Assembly: GCF_916715725.1 (NCBI RefSeq)
Contig: NZ_CAKAPD010000021.1
Coordinates: 1-19,828, forward strand
Direction: 5' to 3'
Origin: an uncultured Rothia sp.
Lineage (GTDB): Bacteria; Actinomycetota; Actinomycetes; Actinomycetales; Micrococcaceae
DNA: 19,828 bases
Notes under the pieces: model-generated
The model's input: the letters and a program-made list of their open reading frames with translations, nothing else
The model's database searches: none
Told to the model about the DNA's origin: nothing
Made by a program: the position numbers and the translations under genes
In this document: positions 1 to 7,089 of the stretch, piece by piece
Layout of the letters: each line of letters begins with the position of its first letter
Numbering within the stretch: the first letter of the stretch is position 1

Positions 1-94
1 GGGAAGCCGTGTAGCGGCTATTATTTAATGCGTCCAAGTTTCGGGGCGCAGTTCAAAAACTCAGCGGGGGCTTTTTGTATATATCGGCCTTTCA

Positions 95-118
95 GAAGCC
101 TATTGGCTCACCGGCTTC
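95..118 (-). terminator. possible weak terminator downstream of the first protease
   Basis: GAAGCC (95-100) and GGCTTC (113-118) form a 6-bp stem with a 12-nt loop, about 20 nt past the protease stop on the minus strand. No T-run follows directly; a further A/T-armed hairpin (CAAAAA near 55-60, TTTTTG near 72-77) lies downstream. The rest of 1-137 holds no gene I can support; a small stem AGCCG/CGGCT at 5-19 may belong to a gene outside the window. Confidence 0.25.
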
Positions 119-137
119 CGAGCTGGCAACATACCGA

Positions 138-1856
138 TTACTGACCGGGAATCAGACCGCCGGGAGTAATCAGGAACGGCGGGTTGTGGTTAACAGCCGG
201 GTTGGTCACGTAACCAACGCGAGCCGCACGGGTCGGGTGCTTAGGAGCACGCTTCGGCCAGGGCTTCACCTGCGGGTTCGGGTCCTTCTTGCCCTGCACC
301 ATAGCCAGTGCGCTCGCCGCGTTCACAATGCCGGAACCGCAACCGTTCACATCGCAGGTGAGCGGCTTGGAGCTCTGCTTCAGAATCTGCTTTGCACGCT
401 CAGCGGTCAGCGAGGGGTCAACGGACTTCATCAGAGCAATCACGCCAGCAACCTGGGGTGCTGCCATGGAGGTGCCGTCGTACTCGGTGTAGCCCGCACC
501 CTTGGAAACGGTGGTACCCAGATCCACGGTGGACATGATGCTGCTGCCGGGGGCGCTCACATCAACAAGCTTGCCGTAGTTCGAGAAGTCGCTACGCTTA
601 CCCTCCTGGTCGGTAGCGCCCACCACAATGGAGCCGCCGCAGTTAGCCGGAGCAACCTTGGAGGTGTCCTGACCATCGTTACCCGCTGCGACAACGAGAA
701 TCGCGCCGCGCTTGTTCACCTCGGCAATAGCCTTGGAGTAGGTTGCGGGGCAGGTGCCCTCGCCGCCGAGGGAGAGGTTAATGATCTTGGCGGGGTTGGA
801 GTTTGCGGGAACACCCTCAACGGTGCCACCGGCTGCCCAAACCATTGCATCCGCAATGTCGGAGTCGTAGCCGCCGCACATGCCCAGGGCACGCACGGGC
901 AGGATCTTGGAGTTCGGTGCCACGCCGACGATGCCGCGCTTATTGTTCATAATTGCGGCGATGGAGCCTGCAACGTGGGTGCCGTGCCAGTTCGACTCGC
1001 TTGCCTCAGAGTCCGCGTCGCAGACGCCGGCTTCTTCCCAGTTGCCCTGGTCGGTCGGGTCAGAGTCGCGGCCGTTGCCGTCACGGGCAATGGAAGGCTC
1101 GGTGATGAAATCGTAGCCGGGCAGAACGTTAGCGTCCAGGTCGGGGTGCTTGACGATGCCGGAGTCAATCACAGCAACGGTCACGCCAGCACCCTGGGTG
1201 GTCTTCCACGCCTCGGGGGCTGCCAGGCCCTTGGTGCCGTGCAGGTTCCACTGCTGCGGGTAGAGGGTGTCGTTCGGTGCCACAACCTGGTCCGATGCCT
1301 GCGCAGCCTTGGCGACCTGAGCCACCTTGGAGGTCGCGGCGCCACGAGCACGCGCGTTCGAGCGGCGCAGCAGGTCGGGCTCAACGGATGCGACGGAGGG
1401 GTTGGAGCTCAGCGCCGCCATGTACTTCTCAGCCTGCTCTGCGGTGAGCTTGGAGGAGAGGGTCACCACGGTTGCCTTCTGGGCGGTGGTGCGTACGTAG
1501 TTGGTCTTGACCTTCAGCAGCTCGTCGATGCTCTTCACGTCGGAGCTGATGCCCTGGTAGAGGGAGTCGCTCCAGGTGGCAACCTGGGTGCCTGCGGGGC
1601 TTGCCCAGTTGATACCGCCTGCGTTCAGTGCGCTGTCGGTGTAGGTGATAACGAAGCGGTTGAAGCCTGCCTTCTGCTGCTCTGAGCTGAGGGAGGAAAT
1701 GGTGGTGTGCGCCTTGGCGCGTTCTGCGCCGTTAGCCTTGGCGGGTGCCGCGAAGGAAGCGGGGGCGCCCAGGGTCGCGACGAGTGCTGCGGCGGTGCCC
1801 AGGCTCAGCGCGGTGCGTGCGATGCGGCGCGCTGAGGGGTGAGTGGTAAAAGACAT
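138..1856 (-). CDS. secreted subtilisin-like serine protease (peptidase family S8), paralog 1
   Basis: Predicted extracellular endopeptidase of 572 aa. The start at 1856 is chosen over an in-frame ATG at 1910 because AAGGA sits 5 nt upstream and the protein then opens with a typical signal peptide (basic n-region, hydrophobic core to about residue 30, likely cleavage after SFA at 36). Residues about 65-165 resemble an S8 propeptide (RFVITYT near the start, VASVEPD at the end). The catalytic domain spans about 200-520: Asp231 in AVIDSGI, His291 in WHGTHVAG, oxyanion Asn393 in AAGND, Ser463 in GTSMAAP. Six cysteines (279, 327, 369, 406, 501, 506) match the two neighbouring paralogs, suggesting conserved disulfides. 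The tail (about 523-572) is short, basic and Pro-rich, with no LPxTG or membrane anchor, so the enzyme is probably released. It is divergently transcribed from paralog 2. Oral Rothia subtilases have been reported to cut gluten peptides; the substrate here is not shown by sequence. Confidence 0.93.
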   Translation of the reverse strand: MSFTTHPSARRIARTALSLGTAAALVATLGAPASFAAPAKANGAERAKAHTTISSLSSEQQKAGFNRFVITYTDSALNAGGINWASPAGTQVATWSDSLYQGISSDVKSIDELLKVKTNYVRTTAQKATVVTLSSKLTAEQAEKYMAALSSNPSVASVEPDLLRRSNARARGAATSKVAQVAKAAQASDQVVAPNDTLYPQQWNLHGTKGLAAPEAWKTTQGAGVTVAVIDSGIVKHPDLDANVLPGYDFITEPSIARDGNGRDSDPTDQGNWEEAGVCDADSEASESNWHGTHVAGSIAAIMNNKRGIVGVAPNSKILPVRALGMCGGYDSDIADAMVWAAGGTVEGVPANSNPAKIINLSLGGEGTCPATYSKAIAEVNKRGAILVVAAGNDGQDTSKVAPANCGGSIVVGATDQEGKRSDFSNYGKLVDVSAPGSSIMSTVDLGTTVSKGAGYTEYDGTSMAAPQVAGVIALMKSVDPSLTAERAKQILKQSSKPLTCDVNGCGSGIVNAASALAMVQGKKDPNPQVKPWPKRAPKHPTRAARVGYVTNPAVNHNPPFLITPGGLIPGQ

Positions 1857-1983
1857 CGGGGTCCTTTGCGTATGTGAGTGCCGGAAGCGGCAAGTGGGTT
1901 GGTCATCCACTCACATAAATGCACTTTTGAGAAAATATTTGCATTCTTTTGCATATTTGCTTGTGAGGAGCGAATAGAAAAAG

Positions 1984-2015
1984 AAAATGCACATCACTGC
2001 ATTGATGTGTATTTT
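1984..2015. promoter_or_regulatory. imperfect inverted repeat (13-bp arms, 6-nt loop)
   Basis: AAAATGCACATCA (1984-1996) faces TGATGTGTATTTT (2003-2015) across the loop CTGCAT, with one G.T-type mismatch. The right arm runs into TTTTTCTCT, so on the plus strand it could act as a weak terminator or structured element. It may equally be an operator serving the minus-strand protease. Confidence 0.4.
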
Positions 2016-2021
2016 TCTCTA

Positions 2022-2039
2022 AACTCCCACGTAGGAGTT
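2022..2039. promoter_or_regulatory. 18-bp near-palindrome, candidate operator
   Basis: AACTCCCACGTAGGAGTT is palindromic except for one C/A pair, with ACGT at its centre. Its length and even symmetry fit a dimeric transcription factor site in the protease intergenic region. Confidence 0.4.
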
Positions 2040-2172
2040 CTTCGGAAGTAGTTTATGTGGTGAGATATCGCTATCCTAGCACCTTTTCCTAGGTATCTAG
2101 TGGCTAAAACTCGATAGTGTGGCGCAGATAATGGGATTTTTCTTTCATGTAAATGCAGATAAAGAAACGCCT

Positions 2173-2210
2173 AGTCGAGATATTCTCGCGACTTAAAGCA
2201 GTGATTTAAG
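2173..2210. promoter_or_regulatory. two adjacent inverted repeats
   Basis: CGAGA-TAT-TCTCG (2176-2188), extendable outward to AGT/ACT with a 2-nt bulge, abuts CTTAAA-GCAGTGA-TTTAAG (2192-2210). Both lie between the candidate plus-strand promoter and the mid-intergenic dyads, so they could control paralog 2. Confidence 0.35.
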
Positions 2211-2281
2211 TTTTGCTCATCTTTATCTAAAATGAGGTGCATCACATCATATATTTTATTCATAAAGTAACCGAAAAAGGG

Positions 2282-2290
2282 TGCTAGAGT
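2282..2290 (+). promoter_or_regulatory. candidate extended -10 promoter element for paralog 2
   Basis: TGCTAGAGT carries the TGn extension plus a TAnnnT -10 hexamer. No good -35 is visible. If used, transcription would start near 2297 and leave about 170 nt of 5' leader. Confidence 0.3.
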
Positions 2291-2467
2291 ATCTCACGGT
2301 GCGTACCCGTGCATGCACATTGTGAACCCACAACGTAACCCCGCACTGCGCACCAACACCTCACTCTTCCGTATTCACTCGTACCGAGCACACCCGCGCC
2401 CTCAATGGGAATCGGCAACGCTACGCCGAACCGTGCATACCCGGTACCACTCACCTCAAGGACGTCC

Positions 2468-4351
2468 ATGCTTCGCATTGCTCGCCCCTCGCAGGCGCGC
2501 TCCTCACAGCGTTCCCTGCTGAGCTTCGTCACCGCAACCTGCCTGCTCTCGGCAAGCGTCATTCCCGCCGTGGCGGTACCCACCGCGCAGGCAAACCAGC
2601 CCAAGGCGACCCAGTCCGCGCAGATCTCCAACACTGCACAGACTACCCAGTCCGCGCCGGTGGCGTACAACCGCTTCATCATCACCTACACCGAGGACGC
2701 GAAGAACGCCGCCTCCACCGACGCCACCGCAGACCAGATCGACTGGTCCGCCGCCGCCGGCACTCAGCAGGCAACCTGGAGCGACGCACTCTACGCGGGC
2801 ATCACCTCCGATGTGCAGAGCATCGACGAGCTGCTGAACATTAAGACCAGCTACGTCCGCTCCACCGCGCTGGATGCCAGCGTGGTCACCACCTCCGCGG
2901 AACTCACCCCTGCCCAGGCGCAGCAGTACATGAACGCCCTGAGCGCGAACTCCAAGGTTGCCTCCGTGTCGCCCGATATGCGCCGCTACGCCACCGTGGA
3001 CAACACCTCGGAGCCCGTCAAGATCAACGACCCGAAGATGAACCGCATGTGGTCCCTCACCGGCGAGAAGGGCGTCTCCGCGCTGGAGGCGTGGGGCACC
3101 ACCCGCGGCAAGGGCGTGACCGTGGCCGTGCTGGACTCCGGCATCACTGCGCACCCTGACCTGGACGCTAACGTGCTGCCCGGCTACGACTTCATCGCCG
3201 AGTCGGCATTCTCCAATGATGGTGACGGCCGTGACTCCGACCCGACCGACGCCGGCAACTGGACCGTAGACAACCAGTGCTTCACCGGTTCGAAGGCGAC
3301 CGCCTCCGACTGGCACGGCACCCACGTGGCGGGCACCATTGCCGCTATTGCGAACAACAATGAGGGTATTGCCGGCGTGGCGCCCGAGGCGAAGATCGTG
3401 CCCGTACGCGTTTTGGGCGCCTGCGGTGGCTTCGACTCGGACATCACCGACGGCATCATTTGGGCTGCCGGTGGTAGCGTGCGCGGTGTTCCCGCAAACC
3501 AGAACCCCGCCCAGGTCATCAACATGTCCATCGGTAGTGAGGGCACCTGCACCACCCCGTACCGCCAGGCGATTGCTCAGGCGAATAAGCGCGGCTCCAT
3601 CGTGGTCGTCGCCGCGGGTAACAATAACTTTGACGCGTCGAAGTCCAGCCCCGGCAACTGCGAGGACGTCATCAACGTGGGCGCAACCGATAAGAACGGC
3701 AAACGCTCCTACTTCTCCAACTACGGCTCCCGCGTGGACGTGAGCGCACCCGGTGGCGACCGCCGCTACTGGGGTGGCGGTATCCTCTCCACCCTGAACG
3801 CTGGCAAGACCGCTCCCGGTAAGGCTGACTACGCCGAGTACCAGGGCACTTCCATGGCGGCACCGCACGTTGCCGGTATTGTGGCGCTCATGAAGGCGGT
3901 CGACCCGAAGCTGACCTACGCTCAGGCAAAGAAGGTTCTGCAGTCCACCTCTCAGGGTGTTGAGTGCGACCAGTCCGCGTGTGGTTCCGGCATTGTGAAC
4001 GCGGCGCGCGCGGTTCAGCAGGTCCGCTCCGACCGTGAGGCTGCTGATGCCGCTGCGGCTGAGGCGGCACGTAAGAAGGCGGCTGAAGAGGCAGCTCGCA
4101 AGAAGGCTGAAGAGGACGCTAAGCGTCACCAGACCCCTGCACCGAAGGTGACCCCGGCTCCGGCTCCGAAGACTAACCGCCCGGTAACCCGCCCGTCCCG
4201 CCCGGTGACTCGCCCCTCGTACCCGTCGCGTCCGCGTCACGGTCACACTCCGCGTTACCGTTCCTGGTACGGTTCTTCTGCGAACACCTACCCGAGCAGC
4301 GGCTACCCGAACAATGGTTACCTGGGCTTCGCGACCGGTAACCACCGCTAG
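2468..4351 (+). CDS. secreted subtilisin-like serine protease (family S8) with Ala/Lys helix and Pro/Arg-rich tail, paralog 2
   Basis: Predicted secreted endopeptidase of 627 aa. The start at 2468 is preferred to an ATG at 2405, which has no Shine-Dalgarno; AAGGA lies 5 nt before 2468, as in paralog 1. Residues 1-42 look like a signal peptide (possible cleavage after AVA36 or AQA42). The propeptide runs about 67-170. Catalytic residues: Asp223 (VLDSG), His283 (WHGTHVAG), Asn385 (AAGNN), Ser462 (GTSMAAP). Cysteines 271, 319, 361, 398, 500 and 505 match the paralogs. Compared with paralog 1 it carries a short Gly/Arg/Trp-containing insertion after DVSAPG (about 429-438). The C-terminus is unusual: an Ala/Glu/Lys helix-forming stretch (about 521-553), a Pro/Thr/Arg segment with PVTRPS-like repeats (about 556-595), then a Tyr/Ser/Gly/Asn end. 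This resembles a wall-spanning or surface-binding tail, but no LPxTG or membrane segment is present. Confidence 0.93.
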   Translation: MLRIARPSQARSSQRSLLSFVTATCLLSASVIPAVAVPTAQANQPKATQSAQISNTAQTTQSAPVAYNRFIITYTEDAKNAASTDATADQIDWSAAAGTQQATWSDALYAGITSDVQSIDELLNIKTSYVRSTALDASVVTTSAELTPAQAQQYMNALSANSKVASVSPDMRRYATVDNTSEPVKINDPKMNRMWSLTGEKGVSALEAWGTTRGKGVTVAVLDSGITAHPDLDANVLPGYDFIAESAFSNDGDGRDSDPTDAGNWTVDNQCFTGSKATASDWHGTHVAGTIAAIANNNEGIAGVAPEAKIVPVRVLGACGGFDSDITDGIIWAAGGSVRGVPANQNPAQVINMSIGSEGTCTTPYRQAIAQANKRGSIVVVAAGNNNFDASKSSPGNCEDVINVGATDKNGKRSYFSNYGSRVDVSAPGGDRRYWGGGILSTLNAGKTAPGKADYAEYQGTSMAAPHVAGIVALMKAVDPKLTYAQAKKVLQSTSQGVECDQSACGSGIVNAARAVQQVRSDREAADAAAAEAARKKAAEEAARKKAEEDAKRHQTPAPKVTPAPAPKTNRPVTRPSRPVTRPSYPSRPRHGHTPRYRSWYGSSANTYPSSGYPNNGYLGFATGNHR

Positions 4352-4386
4352 CCACTGTTACTAGTCGAAACTCTTTTTAGATGCGA

Positions 4387-4420
4387 AAAGCCCCCGATGA
4401 GTTCTTTCATCGGGGGCTTT
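4387..4420. terminator. perfect bidirectional intrinsic terminator
   Basis: AAAGCCCCCGATGA (4387-4400) pairs perfectly with TCATCGGGGGCTTT (4407-4420) over the 6-nt loop GTTCTT, with A- and T-flanks on both sides. It lies 35 bp past the paralog 2 stop and 52 bp past the paralog 3 stop, so it can serve both convergent genes. Confidence 0.9.
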
Positions 4421-4472
4421 GCTATGCCCGTAAACCTGCCCGTGAACCGGGGCTGTCTACGCTACAGGCAGC

Positions 4473-6413
4473 TTAGTGCTGCTCGTCTGCCTCGCGGGGC
4501 TTCTGTGCGGGGTTGGTGACTAGCGGTTCGTCCTGAGTGATGGGCTCGGCGTCACCGTTCAGGTCTTGGACCTGGGCGTCTTCCGGGATTTCCATGGCGG
4601 GCGCGCCGGGAATCCGGTCGTAGTCACCGGTGAGGCTCTCGCCATTGGCTCCTGCCGTGAGAGCTTCTGCTGTCGCCTCGGCTGCCTCGTCGGTGGCGGC
4701 GCTGTCTGCAATCTTGGTGTTAGACGCTCCGGCGCTCAGACCCTTTGAAATGATCTTGCGCGGTCGCAGGTAGGTCACCCTGCCGTTCACGTCCAGGTTT
4801 CCAGCCTTTTTCGCCAGATTGAAGCTGTTGATAAGACCTCGTCCACAGAAGTACTTATCGCACTTGATGCGGTTAGGCCTCATGAGGGTGAACGCCTCCT
4901 CGACCTGCTTAGTGGTCATGGAGGTGCCGTTGACCAGCTGCTGCGCCAGCAGAGCGGAGACGTGCGGTGCCGCCATGGAGGTGCCGCTCTCGTAGACGTA
5001 GGTGAACTTGGTGTTATCCGGGCGGTCGAGGCTGTTCACGGACAGGGAGAGGATGTTTTCACCCGGCGCGGAGATGTTGACCCTCGTGCCGTAGTTGGAG
5101 AACGATGCTCGTGTACCGGCCTTGGTGGTTGCGCCGACCGTGATGACGCCCATGCAGTTAGCGGGTGCGTACTTGGAGGCTTCCGTGTTGCCGTTACCCG
5201 CCGCGGCGACCACGAGTGCGCCCTTGGAGCGTGCAATGTCGATGGCGCGCTGGTAGGCGGCGGGGCACTGGGTTACGGTGCCGATGGACATGTTGATGAT
5301 CTTGGCGGGGTAGGTGTTGTCCGGTACGCCGTCAACGTGTCCGCCGGCTGCCCAAATGATTGCGTCGGCAATGTCGGAGGTGCGGCCACCGCAGCGGCCC
5401 AGCACGCGCACGGGCTGCACGCGGGCGAGGTCGGCGACGCCGACGATGCCCATGCCGTTGTTACCGCGGGCGCCGATAATGCCCGCCACGTGGGTGCCGT
5501 GCCAGGTGGAGGTGTGGGCGTTCGCCTGGTCCTTGCAGAGGTTGTAGGGTGCGTAGTCGCCTTCATCCAGGGGGTTGGGGTCGCGGCCGTTGCCGTCACG
5601 GGCGCTGAGCGGGTCGCTGACGAAGTCGTAGCCGTTCGCCATGCCGGTGACCAGGTCGGGGTGCGGCACGTAGCCGGTGTCGAGCACGGCGACCTTCACG
5701 TTTGCGCCGCGGCGCAGGCGCGCGTTACCGGTGTTCTGAACGCCGGTGGTGGGGTTGGTGAGGTTCCACTGCTTGCTGTACTGCGGGTCGTTGAACTGGA
5801 AGGTGATGTCGCCCTCTGCGGCGGGGTAGTTGATGTAGTCGGGCTCGACGGAGGCTACGTCCGGGTCGGAGGCGACCTTCGCCATGAACTCCTTCGCCTC
5901 GTTTTTGTTGAGGGTTTTGGAGGTTTGGATGACGGCGTCATCGGTGGAGGTGTTGTGCAGGAACTTGGTATCGACGTTCAGTGCTTCGCTGACGACATCG
6001 ACGGTGTCCATGATGTCGTCAACAATGCCGCGGACTGCGTCCCAGTCGCCGTCGCGCTGCATTTTGCGCTGCTTGGCTTCGTTGGTGTAGGTGACGATGA
6101 ATCGGTCGAACACCTGCTGAGGGAGCGTTCCGGGTGCCGCCGCGGTGGGGGTGTTGGGGCGTGCCGCGCCGTTGCGCGCGAGGGTGAGGGGGCTGACCGG
6201 GCCTTCGATCTGGGGCGCCGCCTGAGCTGCTGCCAGGATGGCTTCGTCGCTGGGCGCCTGCGCGAGGACGGCGGGCAGGTCACCTCCGAAGAGGATGGCG
6301 CCGGCGGCGAGCAGGCTCAGCGCCGCGCGTGCGGGGCGCTTGCGGCGGCGGTTATCGGTGCAGGGGCGAGGAGGTGTTTCGGTGCGCTGCGCGCCGATGT
6401 ATGGAAGCCTCAT
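4473..6413 (-). CDS. secreted subtilisin-like serine protease (family S8) with acidic tail, paralog 3
   Basis: Predicted extracellular endopeptidase of 646 aa. The start at 6413 is chosen because AGGAG lies just upstream (AGGAGAACCAG before ATG); an in-frame ATG at 6482 lacks this. The n-region is long and very basic (NRRRKRPAR near 21-29), the hydrophobic core is about 31-50, and likely cleavage follows VLA51 or AQA53. The propeptide is about 100-192, ending VASVEPD as in paralog 1. Catalytic residues: Asp245 (VLDTG), His305 (WHGTHVAG), Asn407 (AAGNG), Ser479 (GTSMAAP). Cysteines 293, 341, 383, 420, 518 and 523 match the paralogs. It is the most divergent of the three. After the catalytic domain comes a VTYLRPRK segment, then a roughly 90-residue Ala- and Asp/Glu-rich acidic tail with no anchor motif, opposite in charge to paralog 2. 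Convergent with paralog 2 and sharing its terminator. Confidence 0.93.
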   Translation of the reverse strand: MRLPYIGAQRTETPPRPCTDNRRRKRPARAALSLLAAGAILFGGDLPAVLAQAPSDEAILAAAQAAPQIEGPVSPLTLARNGAARPNTPTAAAPGTLPQQVFDRFIVTYTNEAKQRKMQRDGDWDAVRGIVDDIMDTVDVVSEALNVDTKFLHNTSTDDAVIQTSKTLNKNEAKEFMAKVASDPDVASVEPDYINYPAAEGDITFQFNDPQYSKQWNLTNPTTGVQNTGNARLRRGANVKVAVLDTGYVPHPDLVTGMANGYDFVSDPLSARDGNGRDPNPLDEGDYAPYNLCKDQANAHTSTWHGTHVAGIIGARGNNGMGIVGVADLARVQPVRVLGRCGGRTSDIADAIIWAAGGHVDGVPDNTYPAKIINMSIGTVTQCPAAYQRAIDIARSKGALVVAAAGNGNTEASKYAPANCMGVITVGATTKAGTRASFSNYGTRVNISAPGENILSLSVNSLDRPDNTKFTYVYESGTSMAAPHVSALLAQQLVNGTSMTTKQVEEAFTLMRPNRIKCDKYFCGRGLINSFNLAKKAGNLDVNGRVTYLRPRKIISKGLSAGASNTKIADSAATDEAAEATAEALTAGANGESLTGDYDRIPGAPAMEIPEDAQVQDLNGDAEPITQDEPLVTNPAQKPREADEQH

Positions 6414-6914
6414 CTGGTTCTCCTGATGTAGGTGGTATGCGGACTGTGTGATGTGTACTGGTGTTTCCGTCTGCAGGCGCACGGGGTGCGGATAGGGTTT
6501 TTACGGGGCGGCAAAAGGGGCCTGTTTTTGGGCGCGCTGAAGTAATGAATGGGGTGAGGGAATAGTGTTTTGTTGACCCTTTTTTCGTACCGGAAGAACT
6601 CTTTTTGGACGGTGTGCAACGTACGTTTCTAAGGTATCACCTCAGGGTGAGCTTGAGGGATTTTTGAGGTACTTTTCACGGGTTAATGTGCAGAAAATCA
6701 ACCTGTGGAGGCTGAATAGTGCCCAATAGTTGAGAGTTTATGTAGGTAAAGCTTGAGGGTTAGGGTATGCGATGTGGGCTATGCGGTGCCTCTTGCGAGC
6801 CGGGGAGAAAAATAAATGTTTTAACACTGTGGTGTAAGCACTGGAATGCATTAAAAATGCAGTTGATAGCAAAAAATAAAAATAGCCTGAAATACGCGTG
6901 AAATTAAATAAAAA
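6414..6914. other. non-coding upstream region of paralog 3
   Basis: About 500 bp with no supportable gene. It should contain the paralog 3 promoter and leader on the minus strand. Visible elements are the 10-bp palindrome AACGTACGTT (6618-6627) and a short dyad TCACC-TCAG-GGTGA (6637-6650). I could not find a convincing -35/-10 pair. The distal part (about 6780-6914) is AT-rich. Confidence 0.5.
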
Positions 6915-6935
6915 CCCGGTGGCAAAAACGCCGGG
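6915..6935 (-). terminator. second (distal) terminator downstream of purM
   Basis: CCCGGTG (6915-6921) pairs with CGCCGGG (6929-6935), including one G.T pair. Read on the minus strand the stem is followed by TTTTTATTT, a classical intrinsic terminator. It would act as back-up to the terminator at 6998-7030. Confidence 0.6.
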
Positions 6936-6939
6936 CAAC

Positions 6940-6987
6940 GTGCACCCCCGGCAGCGCACACCTCCGGTAGCGTGCACCTCCGGTAGG
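6940..6987. repeat. three tandem 16-bp repeats
   Basis: Units at 6940-6955, 6956-6971 and 6972-6987 follow the pattern GTGCACCYCCGGYAGS with few changes. The array sits exactly between the two purM terminators. A short minus-strand reading frame crosses it, but it also crosses both terminators, so I treat it as non-coding. Confidence 0.75.
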
Positions 6988-6997
6988 CACACAAAAA

Positions 6998-7030
6998 CCG
7001 GGGCGGCCACCGTATAGGTGACCGCCCCGG
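6998..7030 (-). terminator. intrinsic terminator of the purF-purM operon
   Basis: A 14-bp GC-rich stem (6998-7011 with 7017-7030, one G.T pair) with loop GTATA lies about 60 bp past the purM stop. On the minus strand it is followed by TTTTTGTG. Confidence 0.88.
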
Positions 7031-7089
7031 CATCAGCAATTATCAGCACCAGTCAGGCTGGCGCTCGCTCACTGCGTGAAGAAGCGTCC

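Larger units (their letters stand above)
1857..2467. promoter_or_regulatory. AT-rich divergent intergenic region between two proteases
   Basis: This 611-bp stretch has no convincing gene and is clearly more AT-rich than its flanks. It must hold the promoters for both divergent proteases. I see an 8-bp direct repeat ATATTTGC at 1935-1942 and 1953-1960 (18-bp period), a long imperfect hairpin at 1984-2015, an 18-bp near-palindrome at 2022-2039, an inverted repeat at 2173-2193 and another at 2192-2210. Such dyads are typical of regulator binding sites, but I cannot name a regulator. Confidence 0.6.

Noticed and set aside
75..1685. 536-aa plus-strand reading frame opposite protease 1
   Set aside because: Antisense shadow of a clearly identified S8 protease; high-GC codon bias keeps the opposite frame open. 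No family features, no ribosome binding site.
2313..2522. 69-aa plus-strand frame before protease 2
   Set aside because: No ribosome binding site, overlaps the protease start in another frame, no similarity recognised.
2504..4345. 613-aa minus-strand frame opposite protease 2
   Set aside because: Antisense artefact; the Val/Gly/Arg/His-rich composition is typical of a frame opposite GC-rich coding sequence.
4962..6431. 489-aa plus-strand frame opposite protease 3
   Set aside because: Antisense artefact, as for the other two proteases.
6940..6987. 16-bp tandem units as a CRISPR array
   Set aside because: Units are adjacent with no unique spacers, too short for CRISPR repeats, and no cas gene is present.
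6738..7049. 103-aa minus-strand frame crossing the purM terminators and the 16-bp repeats
   Set aside because: It runs through two intrinsic terminators and a tandem repeat, and has no ribosome binding site or recognisable domain.
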